Source of the DNA: CAZEFK01 sp964511405
Lineage (GTDB): Bacteria; Pseudomonadota; Alphaproteobacteria; Elsterales; Elsteraceae
Length of the DNA: 12,896 nucleotides
Direction: 5' to 3'
NCBI GenBank assembly: GCA_964511405.1
Contig: CAZEFK010000203.1
Coordinates: 1-12,896, forward strand
Shown piece after piece: positions 7,337 to 12,896 of this stretch (position 1 is the first letter of the stretch; the number at the start of each line of letters is the position of its first letter). The translations under genes were made by a program, and so were the position numbers. The notes under the pieces were generated by a model. That model saw only the letters and a program-made list of their open reading frames with translations, had not been told where the DNA came from and made no database searches.

Positions 7337-7359
7337 CGGCCGGTTCCCGCCGCCGGCCG
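7337..7359 (+). terminator. GC hairpin downstream of the efflux pair
   Basis: CGGCCGG (7337-7343) faces CCGGCCG (7353-7359) across a nine-base loop, about 65 bases after the transporter stop. No T-run follows, so this is a possible Rho-type or weak terminator at most. The region behind it (7370-7410) turns AT-rich, which fits a fresh promoter for the next gene. I cannot place convincing -35/-10 boxes there. Confidence 0.25.
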
Positions 7360-7438
7360 CGCGCTCCGTTCGTGACAAATGGTAAGCGATTATTAGGAGA
7401 TCTGGTACTCACATACCGCGAGCCCAAGGGAGGCACGC

Positions 7439-9430
7439 ATGTCGGCAACCATTCCATTCGACGCCAAATTCTACCTTGCGAACAACCCGGATGTCGCCGC
7501 CGCTGTCGCCGCCGGCAAGACGACGGCGCTGGCCCATTGGCAGACCCAAGGTTTCAAGGAAGGCCGCAACCCCAACGCGCTGTTCAATACCAGCTTTTAC
7601 TTGTCACGAAATCCGGATGTCGCCAAGGCTGGCGTCAATCCCTTGGATCATTTCAATAATCAAGGGATGAAGGAGAAGCGGGATCCGTCGGCATTCTTCG
7701 ACACCAAGGGCTATCTGCAGCGCAATCCCGACGTCGCCAAAGCCGTCGCGGCGGGCACGACCACGGCCTTCGGACATTTCTACACTACGGGGGCGCGGGA
7801 GTCGCGATCGCCCAGCACGGCGTTCCAGCAGCAGTTCAACGCCGCGGCCTACCTCGCCAAGAACCCGGACATCGCCGCGGCGATCACCAAAGGCACGGTC
7901 AGAAGCGCGCTCGACCACTTCATCCACACCGGCGCGGCCGAGAAGCGCGCCGGCGCGCTGCCTTCAAGCACCACGCCGGCCACGCTCACCCGGAGCGTGA
8001 AAGGCCGCGTCAGCGATGGGCCGGTGTCGGGCGCCACGGTCTTCGTCGACCTCGTCGGCGACGGCAAGTTCCACAGCGGCGACCCGACCGTTACGACCGC
8101 GGCGGACGGATCCTACAACATCGACCTGACGAACGCGTCGTTCGACGGCAACGACAACCCGGCGATCGGGCAGGTCGTGTCGACCGGCGGCACCGACGCG
8201 CTGACCGGCAAGCCGGTCACCGCGACCCTGTCGGCGCCGGTCGGCGCCGAGGTGGTCAGCCCGCTCTCGACCCTGATCCAGTCTGCCGTCGCCAGCGGCA
8301 CCGACCTCACCAAGGCGGTGCAGCAGATCGATCAGGCGCTGAACCTGCCGGCGGGGATCGACCCGCTCAACTTCGATCCGATCGCCGCGATCCAGGGCAG
8401 CGATCCAACCCTCACCGCCACCGGCACGCTGTGCGAGAAGGCCGATCTGAAGATCGAATCCTTCATCATGAACCAGGACAGCGTCGCGACCGGCGCGACC
8501 CAGGGCAGCCTGTCGATCGACAGCGCCACCCAGGCGGCGATCACGGCGCTGACCAACACCATAACGGCCAGCGAGGCGGCCAATCCCGGAACGATCAACA
8601 TCGATGATCCGTCATTCCTGAACAGCGCCGCGTCCGCGTTCAATCAGAATGTCCAGCAGAATTTCGCCGGCGTTTCCGGCACCAGCAACATCGCTGGCGC
8701 GGAAACCGCGGCGGTACAGATCGAATCTCAGGTCTTCAACAAACTGGACTCGGTATCGGGCACATCGACGACACCGGGCGCGTCGCTCACCTCGCTCACC
8801 GCCGTCGCAGACGTCGGCATCACCGCGAACCAGCAGTTGATGAACGCCGAGATGTCTGGCGGCAATCTGAACAGCATCGTGCAAAACTTCTCCGGGACGG
8901 CCCTCGACACCAGCGTCACGACGCAGATGACGTCGGTTCCGACCCTTCCCACGGTCACGACGATCGATGACAGCCCGAGCGGCTCCGATGCCAACACGGT
9001 GACCACGATCACGCCCGGACCCGATCCGGCAACGCTGCCACCGCCGCCGCCCCCGCCGGTCGACACCACCATCACGTCGCCGCCGCCACCGCCGCCGACC
9101 GACACCACCGTCACGTCGCCGCCGCCGCCGCCACCGACCGACACCACCGTCACGTCGCCGCCACCACCGCCGCCGCCACCGACCGACACCACCATCACGT
9201 CGCCGCCACCGCCACCGCCGCCACCGCCGCCGGCACCGGCCGACACCACCTTCACGTCACCGCCACCGCCGAGCCAGGCCCCGGCCATGGTCGCCGCGGC
9301 GATGACCGCGGGATCCCTCTCGCTGCCGATCACGCCCGTCGCCTCGACCGGCTTGCCGGCGGACTGGTTCGCGACCAAGGCGGACAACAGCGGCGGCTGG
9401 ATCAATTACGGCTTCGGCGATCGACACTAA
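7439..9430 (+). CDS. Modular NPDVA-repeat protein with proline-rich repeat tail
   Basis: This is a 663-residue protein starting at ATG 7439 with a strong AAGGGAGG site six bases upstream. Residues 7-172 hold four repeats of about 40 residues built as F-(D/N)-x-x-x-YL-x-x-NPD(V/I)A, then an Ala/Gly/Thr stretch, then HF-x-x-x-G-x-x-E-x-R. Similar repeats occur in large alphaproteobacterial and cyanobacterial exported or surface proteins. Residues about 185-270 look like a carboxypeptidase-regulatory or SdrD-B-type beta domain (VKGRVSDGPVSGATVFVDLVGDG, then AADGSYNID). They lead into VSPLSTLI, seen in the same kind of surface protein. Residues 280-530 are Ser/Thr/Ala/Gln-rich and probably helical, with a single cysteine (332). 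Residues 534-613 are proline runs separated by five DTT-x-TS cassettes. The C-terminus is WINYGFGDRH. There is no signal peptide or RTX nonapeptide, so the export route is unclear. No function can be assigned. Confidence 0.85.
   Translation: MSATIPFDAKFYLANNPDVAAAVAAGKTTALAHWQTQGFKEGRNPNALFNTSFYLSRNPDVAKAGVNPLDHFNNQGMKEKRDPSAFFDTKGYLQRNPDVAKAVAAGTTTAFGHFYTTGARESRSPSTAFQQQFNAAAYLAKNPDIAAAITKGTVRSALDHFIHTGAAEKRAGALPSSTTPATLTRSVKGRVSDGPVSGATVFVDLVGDGKFHSGDPTVTTAADGSYNIDLTNASFDGNDNPAIGQVVSTGGTDALTGKPVTATLSAPVGAEVVSPLSTLIQSAVASGTDLTKAVQQIDQALNLPAGIDPLNFDPIAAIQGSDPTLTATGTLCEKADLKIESFIMNQDSVATGATQGSLSIDSATQAAITALTNTITASEAANPGTINIDDPSFLNSAASAFNQNVQQNFAGVSGTSNIAGAETAAVQIESQVFNKLDSVSGTSTTPGASLTSLTAVADVGITANQQLMNAEMSGGNLNSIVQNFSGTALDTSVTTQMTSVPTLPTVTTIDDSPSGSDANTVTTITPGPDPATLPPPPPPPVDTTITSPPPPPPTDTTVTSPPPPPPTDTTVTSPPPPPPPPTDTTITSPPPPPPPPPPAPADTTFTSPPPPSQAPAMVAAAMTAGSLSLPITPVASTGLPADWFATKADNSGGWINYGFGDRH
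9038..9277 (+). repeat. In-frame CCN/DTTxTS coding repeat
   Basis: Inside the modular protein, a cassette reading gacaccacc(a/g/t)tcacgtc followed by a run of CCG/CCA codons is repeated five times. Cassettes start near 9061, 9100, 9139, 9184 and 9241, with periods of 39, 39, 45 and 57 bases. All steps are multiples of three, so the unit expands in whole codons. Only the length of the proline run changes; the DTT-x-TS spacer is nearly constant. Confidence 0.9.
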
Positions 9431-9487
9431 GGATCCGACGCGAAATATCCGAACCGCCGAGCGAACGGCGATCTTCAGCTCACGCGG

Positions 9488-9513
9488 CCTCTCCGCCCCT
9501 CGGGGCGGAGAGG
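9488..9513 (+). repeat. Perfect 12-bp GC palindrome (terminator-like)
   Basis: CCTCTCCGCCCC (9488-9499) is mirrored exactly by GGGGCGGAGAGG (9502-9513) with TC between, which folds as an 11-pair stem capped by a CTCG tetraloop. It lies 57 bases after the modular protein gene and has no T-run. A relative of its left arm, CCCTCTCCGCCCT, recurs at 9545-9557. It could be an interspersed palindromic element or act as a transcription end. Confidence 0.55.
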
Positions 9514-9610
9514 AGTCGAGGTTGTGAACGCCGGCATCGCGTCTCCCTCTCCGCCCTTAGGGCTATGGCATTCACACATCTTCTATTGGCTATCCCGAGC
9601 AAGTTCTTTG

Positions 9611-9723
9611 CTCGTCATTCCGGCGAAAGCGGGAGTCCAGTTGGCTCGACGCAGATAACAACAGGGACTGTGTCGAGCTTGCCACCACGGCTGTATCCCC
9701 GCCTTCGCGGGGATGATGACGAG
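9611..9723. repeat. REP-like extragenic inverted repeat
   Basis: The ends are inverted: CTCGTCATTCC at the left (from 9611) faces GGGATGATGACGAG at the right (to 9723), with one small insertion. Next come CGGCGAAAGCGGGAGTCCAG on the left and TATCCCCGCCTTCGCGGGGA on the right. Further in, GCTCGACGCAG faces CTGTGTCGAGC with one G-T mismatch. The whole can fold into a long hairpin of about 113 bases. The CGTCATTCC-CGCGAAAGCGGG-type sequence is a familiar form of interspersed extragenic palindrome in proteobacterial genomes. Only one copy is in the window, so its repetitive nature is inferred from that resemblance. Confidence 0.7.
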
Positions 9724-9807
9724 CGGGATGGCCAAGCGGCTGATAATGCTCGATGATCCGGGTTGTGCGAATCCCGTAGGCCCAGGGGCGAGAAGCCGTG
9801 CCGCCGC

Positions 9808-10434
9808 TCATGCCCCCCGGCGGCGCGGCGCCCGCAGCGGCGCCCCGAAGAGGTGACCGCGCAGCGAGCCCATCAGCTTGGGCAGCCGCATCAGGTCCTC
9901 GATGCGCCGGTCGAGGAACCCCCAGCTGTCGGTGAAGCCCTCGGAGGCATCGTCCAGCCAGTAGAGCAGCGTCGCCGAGTACACCGCGGCCAGGGTCGCC
10001 CGCTTGGTGTAGAAGCTGAAATCGGTCGAACGGTCGCCCACGCCGTACCAGATCGTATCCACGGTCCGGTAGAGCAGCCGCCAGGCCAGGGGTTGGTTGG
10101 TCGGCAGCGCCAGCACCGACATGGCGCGGCGGACCGCCTCGCGATGCGGCCCGGCGGCGGCCAGGCGCATCTTGACCGCGGTCGCGATGCGCTGGCGCAG
10201 CTTCAAGGTCGACAGGTCCAGGGCGGCCAGGCCGTCCAGCAGCTCCTGGTCGGCCAGCGCCGACCAATGCTCGACGGCGTCGCGGGCGCCGTTGGGAAAG
10301 GCGCGCGCCACGTCCTCGCGGTTCAGGCCCAGCGTCTGTGCCGCCAACGCCAGGGCCTTGGGTCCCCAGCCCTCGAACGGCACTTCCGGCAGCACCGCCT
10401 TGACCAGCGCTGTCTTCAGCTCCTCACGCTCCAT
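9808..10434 (-). CDS. COQ9-family protein (rpsU-associated)
   Basis: This is a 208-residue protein of the COQ9 family. Members bind isoprenoid lipids and, in mitochondria, assist the COQ7 hydroxylation step of ubiquinone synthesis. The N-terminal 90 residues are helical and resemble a TetR-like arrangement (LALAAQTLGL, VARAFPNG). The C-terminal core carries the family signature TVDTIWYGVGDRSTDFSFYTKR, then LAAVYSATLLYWLDD and a closing helix with RRIEDLMRL. Start ATG 10434 has GGAGG (10441-10445, opposite strand) six bases upstream and lies 11 bases inside the end of the deformylase gene, so translation is coupled. Alphaproteobacterial members of this family were first noted as divergently transcribed from rpsU. 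That arrangement holds here except that def stands between them. A role in ubiquinone synthesis is likely by homology, not shown by the sequence. Confidence 0.9.
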   Translation of the reverse strand: MEREELKTALVKAVLPEVPFEGWGPKALALAAQTLGLNREDVARAFPNGARDAVEHWSALADQELLDGLAALDLSTLKLRQRIATAVKMRLAAAGPHREAVRRAMSVLALPTNQPLAWRLLYRTVDTIWYGVGDRSTDFSFYTKRATLAAVYSATLLYWLDDASEGFTDSWGFLDRRIEDLMRLPKLMGSLRGHLFGAPLRAPRRRGA

Positions 10435-10963
10435 CGTCCACCTCCAGCCGGCGCAGCTCGTCGGTGAACACCAGCGAGCCGAGCTCGGTCATCCGCTGCA
10501 CATAAAGAATGCCGTCCAGATGGTCGCACTCATGCTGCAGCACCCGGGCGTGGTAGCCCGCGACCGTGCGGTCGATCCGCCGGCCGTCCAGGTCCCAGGC
10601 GGTCAGCCGGACCGCCCGCATCCGGGGCACCCGGCCGGCCAGGCCGGGCATGGACAGGCAGCCCTCCCACCCGACCGCCTCGGCCGCATCGGCCACGGTC
10701 AGGACCGGATTGATCAGGGCCGTCAGCGGCTGGCCGCCGTCGCCCGGCAGGTCCGAGGCCCGGTCCGCCGGCACGCTGTAGATCACGGCGCGCAGTGGCA
10801 CCGCGATCTGCGGCGCAGCCAGGCCGATGCCCCCGGCCTCGGCCAGGCTGTCGCACAGGTCCTGGATCAGCGCCCGCACCGCCGGCGCCGTCGGGTCGGC
10901 GATCGGCTCGGCGACGCGGGCGAGAACCGGGTGGCCAGAGCGGACGATACGGCGTACGGTCAT
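10424..10963 (-). CDS. def: Peptide deformylase
   Basis: This 179-residue metalloenzyme removes the formyl group from the N-terminal methionine of new proteins. All three family motifs are present: GIGLAAPQ (45-52), EGCLS (100-104) and QHECDHLDG (143-151). The metal ligands are Cys102, His144 and His148, with Glu145 catalytic. Start ATG 10963 gives the usual length and the typical VRRIVRSGHPVL opening; no clear ribosome site is visible. The gene overlaps the COQ9-family gene by 11 bases and diverges from rpsU across 144 bases. No fmt gene, the usual neighbour of the main def, is present, so this may be a second deformylase. Confidence 0.95.
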   Translation of the reverse strand: MTVRRIVRSGHPVLARVAEPIADPTAPAVRALIQDLCDSLAEAGGIGLAAPQIAVPLRAVIYSVPADRASDLPGDGGQPLTALINPVLTVADAAEAVGWEGCLSMPGLAGRVPRMRAVRLTAWDLDGRRIDRTVAGYHARVLQHECDHLDGILYVQRMTELGSLVFTDELRRLEVDDGA

Positions 10964-11028
10964 GGCGCCACTATGCCAACGGCCGGTGTCGCCGGCCAGT
11001 CATGATCGCACTGCACGGCGCCATGCCC

Positions 11029-11058
11029 TTGTCCAGCCGGAGGGCGCCATGATAGGGT
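11029..11058 (+). promoter_or_regulatory. Possible rpsU promoter
   Basis: TTGTCC (11029-11034) and TAGGGT (11053-11058) are 18 bases apart, and the pair ends about 50 bases before the rpsU start. The -10 keeps only the TA and final T of the consensus, so this is a weak call based on position and spacing. The element GGCGCCATG occurs both just before the -35 region and between the boxes, but I see no clear operator. Confidence 0.3.
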
Positions 11059-11107
11059 GCGCCCCTCTCACCCGAGCCCATTTGCAGCCAGGGAGCGAAA
11101 GAGCCCC

Positions 11108-11311
11108 GTGAACGTCGTCGTCCGTGACAACAATGTCGACCAGGCGCTGCGCGCGCTGAAGAAGAAGATGCAGCGTGAAGGCATCTTCCGTGAGATGAAG
11201 CTGCGGCGGAACTACGAGAAGCCGTCCGAGCGCCGGGCCCGCGAGAAGGCCGAGGCCGTGCGCCGGCACCGCAAGCTGCTGCGCAAGCGGATGGAGCGCG
11301 AGGGGTTCTAG
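11108..11311 (+). CDS. rpsU: Small ribosomal subunit protein bS21
   Basis: This is a 67-residue, very basic protein that matches S21 along its whole length: NVVVRDNNVDQALRALKKK, REGIFREMKLRRNYEKPSE, then RRAREKAEAVRR and a Lys/Arg-rich tail. S21 binds the 3' end region of 16S rRNA in the 30S subunit and helps initiation. GTG 11108 is chosen because the family always begins with VVVRDNN two or three residues after the start. A GTG further upstream (11057) would add an unrelated 17-residue lead. A GGGAG at 11091-11095 and a GAAAGAG closer to the start are possible ribosome sites. A strong terminator follows 26 bases after the stop. Confidence 0.97.
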   Translation: MNVVVRDNNVDQALRALKKKMQREGIFREMKLRRNYEKPSERRAREKAEAVRRHRKLLRKRMEREGF

Positions 11312-11337
11312 CCCCCGCCGACAGGTCTGCGGAGACG

Positions 11338-11364
11338 AAAAAGCCGCCCCTTCGGGCGGCTTTT
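11338..11364 (+). terminator. Intrinsic terminator of rpsU, probably bidirectional
   Basis: GCCGCCC (11343-11349) pairs with GGGCGGC (11354-11360) around CTTC. Five A bases precede it and four T bases follow it, so A-T pairs extend the stem. The A-run gives a U-tract on the other strand, so the same hairpin can also stop pntB transcripts arriving from the right, whose stop codon is 57 bases away. Confidence 0.92.
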
Positions 11365-11420
11365 GGCGTTGGTGGAGGGCGCTCGGCTTGGCGATCCGCC
11401 GCCCGAGCACGCCTCCCGCT

Positions 11421-12824
11421 CTAGTGGCTGCCGCCGAGCGCCTTGACGACCTCCTCGGTGACCTTCTTGGCGTCGCCGAACAGCATCATCGTGTTGTCGC
11501 GAAAGAACAGCTCGTTGTCGACGCCGGCATAGCCGGTGGCCATCGAGCGCTTGATGAACAGCACCGTCTTGGCCTTCTCGACGTCCAGGATCGGCATGCC
11601 GTAGATCGGGCTCTTGGGGTCGGTCTTGGCCGCCGGGTTGGTCACGTCGTTGGCGCCGATCACGAACGCCACGTCGGTCTGGCCGAAGTCGCGGTTGATC
11701 TCCTCCAGCTCCAGCACCTCGTCATAGGGCACGTTGGCCTCGGCCAGCAGCACGTTCATGTGCCCGGGCATGCGGCCGGCCACCGGATGGATGGCGTAGC
11801 GCACCGTGACACCTTCCTTCTTCAGGGTGTCGGCCATCTCGCGCAGGGCGTGCTGGGCCTGGGCCACGGCCATGCCGTAGCCCGGCACGATGATCACCGA
11901 CTGCGCGTTCTTCATGATGAAGGCGGCATCCTCGGCGCTGCCCGACTTGACCGTGCGGTCGCCCGCGCCGCCGCCCGCCGCCGCGGCGCCGCCGTCGGTG
12001 CCGAAGCCGCCCAGGATCACGTTGATGATCGAGCGGTTCATCCCCTTGCACATGATGTAGCTGAGGATGGCGCCCGACGAGCCGACCAGCGCGCCTGTCA
12101 CGATCAGCAGGTTGTTCTCGAGCGTGAAGCCGATGCCCGAGGCCGCCCAGCCCGAATAGCTGTTCAGCATCGAGATCACCACCGGCATGTCGGCGCCGCC
12201 GATCGGCAGGATCAGCAGGAAGCCGATCGCCAGCGACAACAGCAGCAGCATCACGAAGGCGAAGCCCGACTGGTCGGCCAGGAACCACAGGATCAGCAGC
12301 ACGATGGTGGCGCCGATCACCGCGTTCAGCGCATGCTGGCCGGTGAACACCAGGGGCTTGCCCGAGACCAGGCCCTGCAGCTTGGCGAAGGCGACGATCG
12401 AGCCGGTGAAGGTGATGGCACCGATCGCCAGGCCCAGGCCCATTTCGACCCGGCTCAGCGCGCGGATCGCGCCGGCGGTGCCGATGCCGTAGGCCTCGGG
12501 GTTGGCGTGCGCGGCCAGTGCTACGCACACCGCCGCCAGGCCGACCAGGCTGTGGAACGCCGCCACCAGCTGGGGCAGCGCCGTCATCTGGATGCGGTAG
12601 GCGATCAGTGTGCCGACGGCGCCGCCGACGATCAGCCCGACGATGATGGTGCCGTAGCTGACGACGCCGGGGCTGGCCAGCGTGGTGACGATGGCGATGG
12701 CCATGCCGACCATGCCGAACAGGTTGCCCTGGCGCGACGACACCGGGCTCGACAGGCCGCGCAGCGCCAGGATGAAGAGGACCGACGCCGCGAGGTACAG
12801 CAGCGAAGCAAGGTTCGGGTTCAT
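11421..12824 (-). CDS. pntB: Proton-translocating NAD(P)+ transhydrogenase subunit beta
   Basis: This 467-residue inner-membrane protein couples hydride transfer from NADH to NADP+ with proton entry, supplying NADPH. Residues 1-275 hold about nine membrane helices. His91 in AAFHSLVG and Asp212 in GGADMPVV match the residues known to be important for proton conduction in the E. coli enzyme. A Gly/Ala linker (273-288) leads to the NADP-binding domain III, with GYGMAVAQAQ (315-324), RMPGHMNVLLAEA, IGANDVTNPAA (389-399) and KRSMATGYAGVDN (425-437). Length and motifs are complete. Start ATG 12824 is ten bases after the stop of the preceding pntA part-2 gene, with a modest AAGGG site. Confidence 0.97.
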   Translation of the reverse strand: MNPNLASLLYLAASVLFILALRGLSSPVSSRQGNLFGMVGMAIAIVTTLASPGVVSYGTIIVGLIVGGAVGTLIAYRIQMTALPQLVAAFHSLVGLAAVCVALAAHANPEAYGIGTAGAIRALSRVEMGLGLAIGAITFTGSIVAFAKLQGLVSGKPLVFTGQHALNAVIGATIVLLILWFLADQSGFAFVMLLLLSLAIGFLLILPIGGADMPVVISMLNSYSGWAASGIGFTLENNLLIVTGALVGSSGAILSYIMCKGMNRSIINVILGGFGTDGGAAAAGGGAGDRTVKSGSAEDAAFIMKNAQSVIIVPGYGMAVAQAQHALREMADTLKKEGVTVRYAIHPVAGRMPGHMNVLLAEANVPYDEVLELEEINRDFGQTDVAFVIGANDVTNPAAKTDPKSPIYGMPILDVEKAKTVLFIKRSMATGYAGVDNELFFRDNTMMLFGDAKKVTEEVVKALGGSH

Positions 12825-12834
12825 CGACGGGCCC

Positions 12835-12896
12835 TTATTTCTTCTTCTTGAACATCTGCAGCATGCGCTGCGTGACGATGAAGCCGCCGAAGATGT
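12835..12896 (-). CDS. Transhydrogenase alpha subunit part 2, C-terminal end
   Basis: Only the last 20 codons and the stop are in the window; the gene continues past the right edge. The visible end reads FGGFIVTQRMLQMF followed by four lysines. This matches the C-terminus of the membrane segment (domain II) of the alpha subunit, the PntAB or PntA-2 chain of three-subunit transhydrogenases such as that of Rhodospirillum rubrum. It lies ten bases upstream of pntB on the same strand, which confirms the operon. Whether alpha is split here or a single long chain cannot be seen from this fragment. Confidence 0.85.
   Translation of the reverse strand, partial: IFGGFIVTQRMLQMFKKKK

Larger units (their letters stand above)
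9431..9807. other. 377-nt noncoding tract holding palindromic repeats
   Basis: I see no credible gene here. The tract lies between the stop of the modular protein and the stop of the COQ9-family gene, so two convergent transcripts end in it. It holds a perfect GC hairpin (9488-9513), a damaged relative of its left arm (9544-9563), a short hairpin (9597-9613) and a long REP-like inverted repeat (9611-9723). Short open frames crossing it translate repeat sequence and are not genes. Confidence 0.7.

Noticed and set aside
5932..7659. 575-codon plus-strand frame spanning the transporter gene and the start of the modular protein gene
   Set aside because: It is an out-of-frame Arg/Ala/Pro-rich reading overlapping two supported genes.
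9055..9280. CRISPR-like periodic repeats
   Set aside because: The repeats are in-frame proline codons within a coding gene, with no unique spacers.
8728..9405. Gly-rich minus-strand frame opposite the proline tail
   Set aside because: The Gly and Val runs are the complement of CCN and ACC codons; the plus-strand gene has a strong ribosome site and domain structure.
9565..9756. Small plus-strand frame in the intergenic tract
   Set aside because: It translates the REP-like palindrome (products such as HSGESGSP and RLRGDD are typical of these repeats); it has no ribosome site.
11388..12851. 487-codon plus-strand frame opposite pntB
   Set aside because: It is a His/Gln/Asp/Arg-rich antisense shadow; pntB is certain from its motifs.

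Overview
The window is GC-rich, with strong G/C bias at third codon positions. It looks like a chromosomal segment of an alphaproteobacterium, most likely a Rhodospirillales-type lineage. The evidence is a split proton-translocating transhydrogenase (short pntA part 2 followed by pntB), a COQ9-family gene beside rpsU, an HTH-fused citrate synthase, and alphaproteobacterial-style extragenic palindromes. This placement is inferred from gene families and context; species cannot be named.

Layout. (1) Positions 1-1722, minus: the N-terminal 574 codons of an S9 prolyl-oligopeptidase-type serine peptidase, which runs off the left edge just after the nucleophile serine. (2) 1772-2516, plus: a promoter and a two-gene toxin-antitoxin operon, with a Phd/YefM-type antitoxin followed by a divergent PemK/MazF-type toxin. 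(3) 2533-3304, minus: a secreted DUF3124 protein followed by a small DUF2795 protein. (4) 3362-4501, plus: a citrate synthase homologue with a MerR-like DNA-binding head. (5) 4581-7270, plus: an EmrA/EmrB-type efflux pair with a 4-nt start/stop overlap. (6) 7439-9430, plus: a 663-residue modular protein with four NPDVA repeats, a carboxypeptidase-regulatory-like region, a Ser/Thr/Ala-rich helical middle and a proline-rich repeat tail. (7) 9431-9807: a noncoding stretch containing two kinds of interspersed palindromic repeat. (8) 9808-10963, minus: peptide deformylase and COQ9, overlapping by 11 nt. (9) 11108-11364, plus: rpsU (bS21) and a strong terminator that is probably bidirectional. (10) 11421 to the right edge, minus: pntB and the last codons of the preceding pntA part-2 gene.

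Most of the window is conserved housekeeping or transport genes. The parts that look accessory or less described are the mix-and-match toxin-antitoxin pair, the HTH-citrate synthase, the efflux pair with eroded family motifs, and above all the modular NPDVA/proline-repeat protein with the palindrome-rich tract behind it. I did not find a clear multi-gene system that I could call wholly new. The best candidates are listed as findings with tests.
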